Positions 14,201 through 24,457 of a stretch of 64,000 nucleotides of DNA are shown here, piece after piece. The notes beneath the pieces were generated by a model. The model had not been told where the DNA came from and did no database searches. It saw nothing but the letters and a program-made list of their open reading frames with translations. Within the stretch, counting starts at the first letter, position 1. Every line of letters begins with the position of its first letter. The DNA is taken from positions 2,852,001 through 2,916,000 of the forward strand of contig JBCAQO010000004.1 in NCBI GenBank assembly GCA_039111635.1. The letters run 5' to 3'. Origin of the DNA: Heterobasidion occidentale (taxonomy: Eukaryota > Basidiomycota > Agaricomycetes > Russulales > Bondarzewiaceae). The position numbers were made by a program, and so were the translations under genes.

Positions 14201-14973
14201 ACCAAGCGAGAACGTCGAGACCGTGAGTGTAGAATGAAGATGATTGGTGTGCCTCCGCGAGTGGTTTGAGGGCCTCGACCGCAGCCTCGAGGAAAGCCTT
14301 GACAAACGGCTTGTAGATGTCGTAAATAGTCTGCAGCTCATCGAAATACACCTCGTTGATGCCCTGACCGCCGAACAGCGCATATACTGACGCATTGCCA
14401 TTGCTCACCTCCTCGAGCAAGGAAGGAGTCGGGAGCCGAGGAACGTCAGAGATTTCGTGTTGCTGGAGAGTCGCGAATGCCAGGTAAAACGAAGAGAGCA
14501 CCGATTTGCGTGTGTCAACGTCAAATGCAGACACGAGGGAGTGGATATCGATGGCGGCAAGATAAGTCGTGAAGAAGTGTGAAAAGGCCTTGAGGAGGAC
14601 CATGAGGCGAGCCTTACGCGAGGGACACCCGCCATTCACGTCGACAGGCGCGTCCTCGCCAACTCTCTGTGCGGTGTACCCGAGGAAACGTGCGTGCAAG
14701 GCGATCGTCGCCTGTGTGGGGTCCTCGAGCTGTACGATATTCTCTTGGGTCGACTCGGCATGAACGAAATCATCTCTAATGACCTCTGCCGCGATCCATT
14801 GGTCGACCTCGGTCGAAACGGGAATGCAAACCTGCATACGCGTCAGCACCGTGTAAACACGCTCAGAAAAGGTGGTATATGCTCACTCTGCTTTCCCCAA
14901 CATGGATGACGAGTGGTCGGGTGGTGATTGCGGGCACGGGTTCGCCGTTGTTGAGACTTGCGGGAGATGTCAT
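2289..14973 (-). CDS. FAS: Fused type I fatty acid synthase (beta+alpha)
   Basis: Cytosolic multienzyme that makes palmitoyl/stearoyl-CoA from acetyl- and malonyl-CoA. Exons (minus strand): 14887-14973, 13463-14831, 13401-13098, 13044-11643, 11587-9825, 9772-8909, 8859-8764, 8707-8506, 8454-6830, 6767-5705, 5651-4945, 4889-4379, 4323-4243, 4190-3182, 3132-2751, 2692-2388, 2330-2289; about 3,937 residues, the usual size for fused basidiomycete FAS. Domain order: acetyltransferase (GHSQG), enoyl reductase ([12 protein letters not shown]), hot-dog dehydratase, malonyl/palmitoyl transferase ([10 protein letters not shown]), then without a break ACP ([14 protein letters not shown], pantetheinyl Ser codon at 7757-7759), ketoreductase ([13 protein letters not shown]), ketosynthase (Cys split by an intron at 4191-4242; His in IHGTST and VGHSKGG) and C-terminal phosphopantetheinyl transferase (GVGVDQE). 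Frame changes of one base at 9310-9314 (G5 run) and 7692-7698 interrupt the frame; flanking sequence matches the family on both sides, so assembly error is likely. Confidence 0.96.
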
Positions 14974-15070
14974 TTTGGTCGTGATGGATGATACAGGCAG
15001 CAGGGACGCGAGGGTGTCTATGGCAAGTCTGGAGAGGGCAGATAAGAGACGTGTCCGCAACCGAGTCGTC

Positions 15071-15079
15071 TTATATATA
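15071..15079 (-). promoter_or_regulatory. TATA box of FAS
   Basis: TATATATAA on the minus strand, about 100 bases upstream of the FAS start codon. The position suits a core promoter. It is the only such element in this promoter region that I noted. Confidence 0.55.
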
Positions 15080-15204
15080 TGAACGGAGCGAGTCTTGCAC
15101 AACTCCGGGCTGCAAGTCCCCCAGACCCCAAGCCTCAAAAGTTCTTCACCCCAAAGAACGATCGTCGCCCAATCCGGCACTTTCCCACCCCCACCTTCCA
15201 CGCG

Positions 15205-15210
15205 CACGTG
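15205..15210. promoter_or_regulatory. E-box CACGTG upstream of FAS
   Basis: Palindromic CACGTG about 235 bases upstream of the FAS start, preceded by GCG and followed by ATG. bHLH factors bind this core, and lipid genes in fungi are often under bHLH control. A six-base site can occur by chance, so the role is only inferred. Confidence 0.3.
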
Positions 15211-16309
15211 ATGCTCGGGGGGGCGCGACTGTTCTTGGTGTTGCTTGGGCGACCCGCTCGTGTTACTACTATATAACGCAAACCTCCACATTTTGTGTAC
15301 TGTTATTTGGTCTCGCCCTCGTTGATCTCGCTGCCCCTGTCTGATCCTGTCGATGGTTTCTAATATAAGAAACGATTGCCGCATATGGCTCTCTCCTATA
15401 GCGGTCTCTTTTAGGAAGGTTATGCCGCATACACGCTCTCCTATGAGGCATTTCATTTCCAGTAAAGATTTCCTGTGTTGGGCCGTTCAGATCGGTGGCT
15501 GTGTCGCTCCCGCACTGCCAGCGCTGTTTACAGCTCCACAGACGGTTGTGGTATGAAGTTGAGATGGCACCTCACCGGCCAACCACATAGCTCCTCAGCG
15601 ACTGAGCGAGAGCGAGGAGGGCCACAGATACCGCAAACGGTTACACAGTGATCATCCAAGTGATTACAGAGCTCCTCAGCGCAAGAGGCAAGCAAGAGGG
15701 TGACTAAAGAACCCTCAGTGCAAGGCTGAAAGCAAGAGTGAGATAACGACCCTCAAAGACGAGATCATATCTGACCATATGAGGCAAAGCCTTCCTATAT
15801 AGGACGAAAACGGACAGAAAGATAAGACGTCGTCGAGCAGAAAATGGCAAAATTATCTATACATAGGACAACTTTCTCTTAAGACGATGTGGTGCTGAAA
15901 CTGGCAAATTTATCCATAAGTAGGACATTATATATATATTAGTCTGTACGACAACTGTACGACAATGTATAAAAGATGTCAACGTGGCCGACACGAACCA
16001 GACATTATAGTTAAACTACAAAAGCAAGAGCAAGGCGCCGGAGCGAAGCGACGGTGTGCCTTGTACATGCCCGAGCTGTGCCCGAGCGGTCGGGCGTGGG
16101 GAACCGACGAGACTTTGCCCCCGCTGCTTGCAAAGCATCAAGTCGCGACAGCAAACCTCCCCAAAAATATGATACATAAGGTATTCTATGCGCGAGGCAC
16201 ATCCCTATCAGTTCTACCCAGCATCATTGTGCCCCAAACTTCTTACTCATGGCTTGCGCCCAACGTCACGATGAACGCTCACCACATTGGTCGCACCAAG
16301 CTGACTTCA

Positions 16310-17973
16310 TCACAGTTCGCCCGTTCTCGCGTCCTTTTCCACCTCGATGATCTCCTGCACCCCCTCTCGGAAGAACACAACATTGTATTCCAGCAAGCCC
16401 CTCCGTGTCTCATGAACGGTTGTCGGCATCAGCGACAAGAGCGCCAGCTGCGGCGTGATGAGATGGTACGTGAGCGTCGTCCCTTGTGCTACTGGAGCGA
16501 GCGAAATGGCCGCGGAGGGATAGAACGGCGGCTTCGGTCGTGCCGATGCCGATGTAGGTGCCAAGGTACGCGATCGAGCTGGGCTCGCAGACTCGGACCT
16601 AAACGGGGAGGTTCAGCATCAACGTACGCGAATGACAAAAGTCACAGCCTACCGATACAGAGGTCCGAACACGTTGAGGGTTTTCACATAATCGCAGCAC
16701 AGGTTGTGGGTCCCATTATCCACGGGTGAGGCATCTGTAGCGACGTATAGCCGCGACTTGACATCAAACAAGAACGCCTTGGACGCCTGTGAATTCTATA
16801 AGACCCTATCAGATGGATCCGGTGCACGGCTCTTTGGTCTTTTTTTAGTACTAAAACTCACCGTGCAGAAGGTATTGAGTAACTCTTCGATAGACGGCAA
16901 CGAGTCGATCAATTTGTGCAAAACCCGCGAGAAGCCGTCGTGTATTGAATGTTCGTAGACGGATGTAAGGTAGAAGTTGACGGGCATCTGCTCATAGTCG
17001 TATGAGATATCGAGCAACTCGTCCCAAAAGCGTTGCTGGATATGTCGAAAGTTTTCTATATAAATGACCTAGTTAGCTCCCGGTCCGAATGTCGCGAGAT
17101 AGGGAAAAGCGCCGCCGGACGTGGGTCCTTCCAAAACGTATTCTATTCGCCACACGTTAGGTATCGAAATCCCAGCCTTCTCGATAACCAACGTGCGATC
17201 ACTTAGGGATAGAAGAGCCTGGACTAGCTAGTCGTGAAGAAGAGCATCACATATATGCCGTCATACCCCCATGATGAAAGACGCATACGTCGCCGCGATG
17301 GAGAACAGGACGGCGGGGTGCGATTGCGGAAAGAGAGAGGATCACACGACATACCTATCTTGTAGTCCTCCGTAAATGCTTCCGCCTTATGTACGAATAT
17401 CTCAAGACTAGTTCCTGGACTGTCGTGATACGCCACTATGAAGAATTTGAGGAGACGGGCGATAGGCTGCTGGTAAGAATCCTAGACCGGCGGGGGTTGG
17501 ACAAGGCGAGAAAGGGAGAGAGCGGATAAAGTAAACACCTGGATGTCTATGACGAAGATGATAGAAGAGAAGGATGAGAGCGGAGCGCCGAGTGTTTCCA
17601 GAGTGGTATTCCCAGGGCAGTCCCAAATCTCCAGTGGGATGACGGTGCTACCAGATATTCAGAATTGACGGGACGGACAACTCCCAGAGACAATGAGCAC
17701 TCACTCACTCATAAGTGTGTTTCACGATACGAGACGTCGGCTCCAAGTAGAACGTCTGCTTTGGTACCACATCGTTGAATAAAACCTGCTGTATCGACGT
17801 CTTTCCACTCCTGGAATATGTACAAGGGAGCGCGAGAAAGCCGTCAACCTCATGACCAACGGGATGAGAAGTGGAAGGTGGACGGACCCTCGCTGGCCAA
17901 GTAGCAATATTTTTGTGCGGACTATGTCGTCTGATGTGCCGTTGTTGGTACTGGTGCTCGCGGTGGTGGCCAT
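16310..17973 (-). CDS. GTR2: Rag-family GTPase, RagC/Gtr2 type
   Basis: Ras-related GTPase that partners with Gtr1/RagA on the vacuole and signals amino-acid status to TORC1. Exons: 17888-17973, 17709-17810, 17539-17647, 17355-17481, 16862-17055, 16653-16795, 16310-16598; 349 residues with no frame break, close to yeast Gtr2 (341). The P-loop GQRGSGKTS (residues 27-35) is split by intron 1. Switch II reads WDCPG, and VHKAEAFTEDYKI marks the G4 region typical of Rag proteins (HKxD-like). The C-terminal half is the roadblock-like domain with a two-strand hydrophobic core. Intron 4 (17056-17354) is 299 nt, about five times the local norm. The gene is head-to-head with VTC4, start codons 291 bp apart. 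Confidence 0.9.
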
Positions 17974-18264
17974 CACGGTTGAAAGAGGTGTGATGTCAAA
18001 CTGCCAAGCCGTGGTGCTTGGTGGACCTGGACCACTCCTGGACCTGAAAGCGACGGGGACCGAGGGTTTGGCTTCTCCTTATGTAACGAGGGCATGAGAA
18101 CCGAAGTTTCCTTGTTTGGAGCAGACTTCGACGCACGTTCGTGAAGGTGTGTATGTAACCTTTTCAAGAAAATATACATAGCCCACCAGGACTCACAAAT
18201 ATGTCTCCTTCTCCAGCTCATTCGCCGCCTTCCCTCTCCAGCGCCTTCGACCGCGTCCGCCACG
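17974..18264. promoter_or_regulatory. Shared divergent promoter of GTR2 and VTC4
   Basis: The 291 bases between the two start codons must hold both promoters. A CACGTT core lies at 18134-18139, about 126 bases before the VTC4 start; this is a known lower-affinity Pho4 site type in yeast, where VTC genes respond to phosphate. An additional ATG at 18201 lies in the 5' leader of VTC4. Regulation itself is inferred. Confidence 0.45.
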
Positions 18265-21200
18265 ATGAAGTTTGGCAGGAAAATTACTGTCAGTTCGCGT
18301 CGCAACTCGGCGTCTCTCGGACTAACATTCCGCTCTTGCGTCAGAACGACCTCTACAACGAATGGCGCCCATTTTACCTCGACTACACGCACCTGAAAAG
18401 GGAACTCAAGGTCGGTTTCCGCCTCTTAGCCCCGTCTTCCATGAATGTCTGACGATGAAGCTGCTTAGTCGCGTACTACCTCTCACAACTGGAACACAGA
18501 GGACGAGGATGATTTTACGCGCATGCTGGAACAAGAGCTCGACAAAATTCACGATTTTCAGAAGCAGAAGGTGCGTCGAAGTCCACAAACTCAACGGCCC
18601 GCGAGCTCGTTTCTAATCTCAACTCCCTCTCACCGTCTTCCCAACCATCCCTATCCCCCATCACACCTTCACAAGACCGCCGAACTAGCCCGCCGGATTA
18701 AGGATGCCGAGAGACAAGTGAAACGTCTCGTCACCGACGAATACCTCTCCGAAGCCTCCGAGATGCCTTTGCACCATCCCGGACAGCCGCAGTCCTCCGC
18801 TGACAGCGCGGATCCAGAAGCGCAGCAGCGCGATCGACTAGAACAGGACGCCGGGTCGGACGACGACACGGACGACGAGGGGGGTGAGACCGACGACGAC
18901 ATTCAGAGTCTCGACGCGCTCGAAGAGCAGTTCCATTTGCTCGAAGAGGAGGTCGCCACACTGGTCGCCGACGTGCACGATTTGGCGCTATACACGAAAC
19001 TGAATATCACCGGGTTCATGAAAATTCTCAAGGTGCATAGAGAACGCCCTTCTCACTTTCCGCCGCCTTATTGACGCCGTTCTCCATTCAGAAACACGAC
19101 GTATGACTTCTCTTTAACTGTTGTCTGACTGCCCCTAACATATAACTTCACCTTGCCATCCAGAAACAAACGCCGTACCCCCTCAAGCAGACCTTCATCC
19201 AGGACTACCTAGAAAAGCGTCCGTTCTATAAGTACAACTGGGATGCGCTGATCGTCAAGCTATCCAAGCTCTACGACCTCGTGCGGACACGCGGGCACCC
19301 CGTTCAAGGTGATTCCAGCGCCGGAGGCTCGCAAAGCGCGTTTGTGCGACAAACGACGAAATACTGGGTCCACCCAGATAACCTCGTCGCGCTGAAGCTC
19401 GTGATTCTTAGGCATTTGCCTGTCCTGGGTACGCGTACTCCAAGCCGAACATCATTTGAAATGAGTGAGGACTGACGATAAATGACGACACAGTATTCAA
19501 TGCCGATAAGGAGTTTGAGCCCAAAGACGCAGGTAAAAATATAACCTGACCGGCTGTTTCTGTCGCATCTCGTTAAGCACTTCACCACAGCTATCACCTC
19601 AATCTACTTTGATAACGAGGACCTCGAGCTCTACCTAGGCCGTTTGGAGAAGACGGAAGGCGCAGAGGCGATTCGTCTGCGCTGGTACGGCGATGTCGAC
19701 AACAAACAGGTGAGATCATTCATTTTTCGCTTATCGTTCTGCAACGTTCTCACGGAATCACGACACTTGTTCCGTAGATCTTCGTCGAACGTAAGACTCA
19801 CCGTGAGGACTGGACGGGCGAGAAGTCGGTGAAAGCGCGGTTTCCGATCAAGGAAGACAAGGTCAACGCGTTCTTGCGCGGCGAATACACCATGGATGCA
19901 GAGTTCGAAGCGTTCGTCACGAAGGGGAAGAAGAGCCAGCAGGAGGTCGACAGCATGCTCCAGCTCGCGAACGAGGTCCAATATTCCATCCTGACGAAGA
20001 ATCTGAGGCCAGGTATGTTTCGCCCTGGTCTATTTTTATCATCGAAGCGAGAATGTTTGCCGATTTGCTGACTGCCTGTGCGCTCGTGGAACAGTGATGC
20101 GGACCTTCTACAACCGTACAGCGTTCCAACTTCCCGGCGACGCGCGTGTGCGTATATCTCTCGATACGGAGTTGACGATGGTGAGAGAGGATAATTGGGA
20201 CGGCGCAGAACGCGCGGGAGACAACTGGCGGAGAACAGACTTTGGAATTGATTGGCCGTTCGAGCAGCTTGTGCCGGAGGACAAGGACTTGTTCAAGTAC
20301 GTCTTTCTTCAAGTCTTCGGAGATGGATGTGTTGAACTTGTCTGGCCAGATACGGTGTGCTGGAGGTGAAATTGCAGACGCAGTTTGGGCAGGAGCCTCC
20401 ACAGTGGGTGACTGAGCTAGTTAACTCACATCTAGTGGAGGCAGTGCCTAAGTTCAGGTGAGACCATCTATGTCTGCGTCCGTTTCAGTCCTAATATCCA
20501 CGCAGTAAATTTATCCATGGTTGTGCGACACTCATCCCGAATCGCGTCGATTTAGTGCCGTTCTGGCTACCTCAAAGTAAGCGCGTCTCCAGCGATTCCC
20601 AGATCAGTATAACTTACAGCCGTGTAGTGGATGTGGATATCCTCAAACCCAACAGCGGCCTTTTGACCGTCGAGCGCCCGCAACACACCTCGTCCAAGAG
20701 CGCCTCCGAACGTCTAGGCACCGGCTCGTCGGGGCTCACCACGCCGGACACAGACAAGCCTGCCTACGTCGAGCCTGAATCGGAAGGTGAAGAGGACGAG
20801 GCGATCGATCTTGCCCCGGCGCGTGACGAGGGCAAGCGAACAGGCCTGACGGGCGAGGCGGCGGCGGACGCGATCGCGTACCGTGAGAAGATGCTGAAGG
20901 AGCGCGAGGACGACGGCTCGATCGCGTCGAGTTCGAAGCGCAAGGTCCGCTTCGGCGCCACCACGCACAACGACAACGGACATAACGGACACACCGGTAA
21001 CGGACACAACGGACACAACGGTAACGGACACAACGGACACAATGGCAACGGGCTTCACGCGCACGAGTACGCGGCTGACGGGGAGGGAGAGGCGGACGAG
21101 CGGACGCCATTCCTGCCCGCCGGCCGCGAGCGTGGCGACGCCGTGCGGAAGCCGCGCACGCTCTCTATCGACCCGCTCGCGCCGGCATCGGCCTTCGACG

Positions 21201-21825
21201 AGACGTTCAAGGACCGGTTGAGGGCTCAGGAAACGCGGCGCCGCGAGGCTGCCCGCGAGGGAGATGCGGACGAGGATGCGGACGAGCCTAGCGCGTCCCA
21301 GAGCGACGATCGCATTCTAGTGCGCGATTTCTCGGCGCCTGCTGGGAAGAGGGTCGCGATCCCCGTGAGAATCGAGCCGAAGGTGTACTTCGCGACGGAG
21401 CGCACGTTCTTGGTACGTCCATCCTCACCGCGTTCTCGTCTAGCCCTTCCCATTCTGTCCTCTTCTCTGTCACTGCTCCCATACCTGCCGACCTGCTGAT
21501 GCTTCGCCCGCCCCTCGCCTGCCCACGCACACAGAAATGGCTGCACTTCGCCGTCTACATCGGCACGATCGCGACGACGCTGCTCAACTTCGTCCCGCCA
21601 GACGACTACCGCGGGCTGATCAGCGCGGGGCTCTTCACGCTCGCGGCGCTGCTCGCGATCGCGTACTCGGCCGTCATCTTCGTGTACCGCGCGCACAAGC
21701 TGCGCAAGCGCCACGCGGACGGGATGTACTACGACCGGTACGGCCCGACGGTGCTGTGCGCGGTGCTCCTGTGCGCGCTCGTCACGAACATCGTGCTGCG
21801 CGTTACGGAGGTCGCGGAGGAGTAG
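18265..21825 (+). CDS. VTC4: Vacuolar transporter chaperone 4, polyphosphate polymerase
   Basis: Catalytic subunit of the VTC complex, which makes inorganic polyphosphate from ATP and moves it into the vacuole. Fourteen exons: 18265-18288, 18345-18410, 18469-18570, 18676-19032, 19092-19100, 19164-19428, 19494-19532, 19591-19709, 19778-20012, 20095-20296, 20350-20457, 20506-20576, 20628-21412, 21535-21825; 890 residues, no frame break (yeast Vtc4 is 721). Domains: SPX (MKFG start, KILKKHDKQT), CYTH-type tunnel domain with [33 protein letters not shown] and [14 protein letters not shown] (metal-binding Glu), then a long acidic linker with NGH repeats, and a C-terminal DUF202 domain with three membrane helices (after [12 protein letters not shown]). 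LEVKLQTQ and VPKFSKFIHG favour Vtc4 over the non-catalytic Vtc2/3. The 9-nt fifth exon encodes KHD. Confidence 0.95.
20973..21051 (+). repeat. Tandem 9-mer repeat coding for NGH units
   Basis: About eight near-identical copies of AACGGACAC (with ACCGGTAAC and AATGGCAAC variants) in the linker exon of VTC4. They encode Asn-Gly-His units in a region likely to be disordered. Such repeats often vary in copy number between strains. Confidence 0.7.
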
Positions 21826-22632
21826 CGCGGCTGGGCCTCTGAGTCGGGGATCTATCGGACTTTTTTTTTTCCTGCACAGCAAATCCATCTCTATGTCCCT
21901 GAATTTGTGTCTTATTTTGGTCTTTTGGTTCGGCCACTTGGTCTCTGCATTTCCTCTTCCCATTTTAGTGGAATTAGAGCACATATTTTTGGTCCCCTCG
22001 ACCCGTACATACTACATGCACTCGGTCCTCTGATCGCCACACGGACGATGGTATCGTTTATATATTTGCACACACTGTATCCTTCCTTCCTCACCAGACG
22101 CATCGCTTCCTATGCTCCCATGCACTCCCAACCTCCTTCGCTCTCCTCCCTCTGATCAGGCCCAGACCTTTGTTTCATTTTTTACTTAGACAGCTGCGAT
22201 GAGCATTATGGGGGAATCGCATTGAATTAATATGGGTCGTATTTCCGGTCAGCGTCAATGTATGATCGGGCAGGCAGTCCGTGACGATGTCGAGAGAAGT
22301 TGGAAACCGCCCTGCGCGGGGACTAATGCGACGCAAGGACGGGCACGTGGAGGCCGAGTAAATGCTGTGGACGGGAGATCTGCATACTGCTGTGGAGAGA
22401 GAGCAAAAAAAAAAGACAAACGGGACGCGATTACATGGTTCTGGTTGAAGCTGGTTAGATTGGAGGCTCGAGCGCCGCCGACCGAAACAAACCAAAAAAA
22501 TAAATGTGTATGGATACGGAATATGGGATGTGGGGATATGGGATATGGACATGCGGCGAAGATTAGAACGCGACGACCAGCGAGCGCCGCCCGGCACTCG
22601 CTCCCGTCGGCGCGGGACGAGGCCCTCCCGAC

Positions 22633-22661
22633 GGGGCAGGCGGGCAGGCGGGCGGGCAGGG
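22633..22661 (+). other. G-rich tract with G-quadruplex pattern
   Basis: Five runs of three or more G separated by 1-5 bases within 29 bases. This fits the usual G3+N1-7 quadruplex rule. It lies in the 3' flank of both neighbouring genes. Folding is not shown by sequence alone. Confidence 0.4.
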
Positions 22662-22860
22662 TATCCACGGCATATGCAAGAGACGAGACGGGCCCGGAGA
22701 CGAGGAAAAGGAATGCAGGGGAAGGAACGGAGGAAGAGGAAGAGTAAAAAGTGTAGAGAAAAAAATATAATCGACGCAGGTTATCGACATTCCCCTCGAA
22801 CGACGAATCCATCGCCGTCCAGCGCGGTTCTTCCGGTCCATGCCCGTGCCTGCTCCCGTC

Positions 22861-22906
22861 CCCACGCTCACGCCCACGCCCACGCCCACGCCCACGCCCA
22901 CGCCCA
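22861..22906 (+). repeat. CCCACG hexamer tandem repeat
   Basis: About seven copies of a C/A/G hexamer (ACGCCC phase), with slight variation at both ends. It is non-coding as far as I can tell. Confidence 0.7.
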
Positions 22907-23055
22907 TGCTCATGCCCGCCGCCCGACGCCCGCCCAACACGATCGTCACGCCCTGTACACATCTCCTCACTCCACCGCCACCGAGCTCGCAACCCCACAC
23001 GCGACCGCGGCGCGCCGATCCCGCCTCGCCTCGCCTCGCCCCGCAAGGCGGCTTA

Positions 23056-24457
23056 CTACTGGGGCGGGCCGTACCCGTACGCCGCCTGCGGGCCCGGCGA
23101 CGCGCGCCCTGGTGGCGGGAGGCCGGGGGCGCCGTACATGGGCGCGGGGCTGCCCGGGGGCGGGAGGCCGGGCCCGCCGTACAGCGGCGCGGGGCTCGCG
23201 ACGCGCATGTCGCCGTACGCGTACGCGGCCTGCGGGCCCGGCGACCGGCGACCGGCGACCATCGACGGCTGCGGGGACGCGCGGCCGCCGCCGACGTCGT
23301 ACGCGATGCCGGGGCCGGGGCTGCGCGCGCGCTGGGCGGCCATCTGGGTCATGGGGATGGCCTCGCCGGCGTAGGCCGGGTCCTGGGGGGGAGCGCCGCC
23401 GAAGGTCTGGGGGACGGGGCCGCGGTAGGGGTCGTAGAAGCGGGAGCTGGGGTCGTCGAGGTAAGGCTGGTTTGGGTTCAGGTGCGGGAGCGGCGGAACT
23501 GCGTACGGATCGGGGGCGCCGCCCGGGTAGAGCTCTGCGGTGGAGGTGGCGGCGATGGAGCCGGCGTAGCCGCCTGAGCGGGAGTTGGTCCGGGAGAGGT
23601 CGACCTCGGAGTTGGTGTCGAAGCCGGAGCGGCCGGTTTGGTTGGTCGAGAGCGGGACGACGCCGCCGTCGTGGTGGTTGAGATCGGGCCACTTGATCGC
23701 CTCGTCTGCGCGGGGGAGAGAGAGAGAGAGATGGAGATGGGGTCGGGAGGAGAGGAAGGGAGGAGAGACTCACTGTCGTCGAGGTCATCGCCGAAGCGTT
23801 TGCGGGTGAACTTCCAGATGAAAAAGGCGATGATGCCGATGACGGCGACGCCGCCCGCGACGGAGAGACCGATGATGGTCGAGGAAGATATGCCGTCGGA
23901 GCTCTTGGAGGCGGCGGCGGCTGACGTAGTGGAAGAACTCGCGGCGGAGGTGTCGGACGGGTGGTGGTCACGACGACGATGGTGGTCTCCTGCTCGCCCT
24001 GGGCATTTGTGGTGATCAACGCAGACGAGGAAGGGGAGAGCGTCGGTGTGGGAGTGGTCTGCTGGGCATTTGAGGACTGCTGGGTGGGAGGACTGGAGGA
24101 CTGCTGTGCGGGTGTGGACGACGAGGTCGGGGTGGCCGATGTGACGGGAGTGGAGGAGGTGACTGCGGGGGTGGTCGTGGTGACCTCCTGCGGTGTGGAC
24201 GTGGTCGCCGGGGAGGACGTGGTCTGGGCGGGAGTGGTGGTGGTCGGCTCTGCGGATGTGGGGGTTGCGGTGGTGGGGGAGCTGGAGGCGGCGGCGGCGG
24301 AGGAAAAAGGATTTGAGATCTGGCGTGGACGGGGAGCGACGTGGGCGTGTTTTGGGCCTTCGTCAAGAAGGTCGTATCTCGGGACAAGTGCGAAGACGAG
24401 GAGGCAGGAGAGGACGGCAAGGAAGGCCAAAGACCTCATTGGGGTGACGGTGCGCAT
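23056..24457 (-). CDS. Ser/Thr-rich single-pass membrane protein, Mid2/WSC-like layout
   Basis: Probably a cell-surface protein; function unknown. Two exons, 23774-24457 and 23056-23705, give about 444 residues. Order: N-terminal hydrophobic signal (residues about 8-24), about 190 residues very rich in Ser, Thr, Pro and Ala (likely O-mannosylated), one membrane helix beginning STIIGLSVAGGVAVIG, a basic stop-transfer (WKFTRKRF), and a Pro/Gly/Tyr-rich cytoplasmic tail with SPGP and PPPG repeats. This layout resembles fungal wall-stress sensors, but no WSC or other defined domain is visible. The frame changes once at 23957-23961: the region before the helix is open only in another frame, so a one-base deletion in the assembly is likely. 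An intact 496-codon frame across the locus is a wrong-frame read-through. Confidence 0.7.

Larger units (their letters stand above)
14974..16309. other. Intergenic between FAS and GTR2 with diverged repeats
   Basis: Contains the FAS promoter at its left end. At 15560-15970 there are short imperfect direct repeats: a segment with AGCTCCTCAGCG occurs near 15590 and again near 15670, and a roughly 30-base AT-rich unit occurs at about 15841-15870 and 15897-15926. No convincing coding frame is seen. ORFs here look like chance frames. Confidence 0.5.
21826..23055. other. Intergenic between VTC4 and the Ser/Thr-rich gene, low complexity
   Basis: Tail-to-tail region. It holds an exact run of CCCACG units at about 22861-22906 and a G-rich tract at 22633-22661. 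ORFs of up to 391 codons on the plus strand here run into the antisense of the neighbouring GC-rich gene and are composition artefacts. No gene recognised. Confidence 0.5.

Noticed and set aside
2289..14973. FAS as a pseudogene because of two frameshifts
   Set aside because: All domains, splice sites and catalytic motifs are intact, and similar one-base errors occur in many other conserved genes of the window.
22506..23681. 391-codon ORF on the plus strand
   Set aside because: Arg/Gly-rich composition artefact antisense to the GC-rich Ser/Thr-rich gene.
22967..24457. Single 496-codon ORF over the Ser/Thr-rich gene
   Set aside because: After 23957 it is an Arg/Pro-rich wrong frame. The membrane helix and tail are found in another frame and in a second exon.
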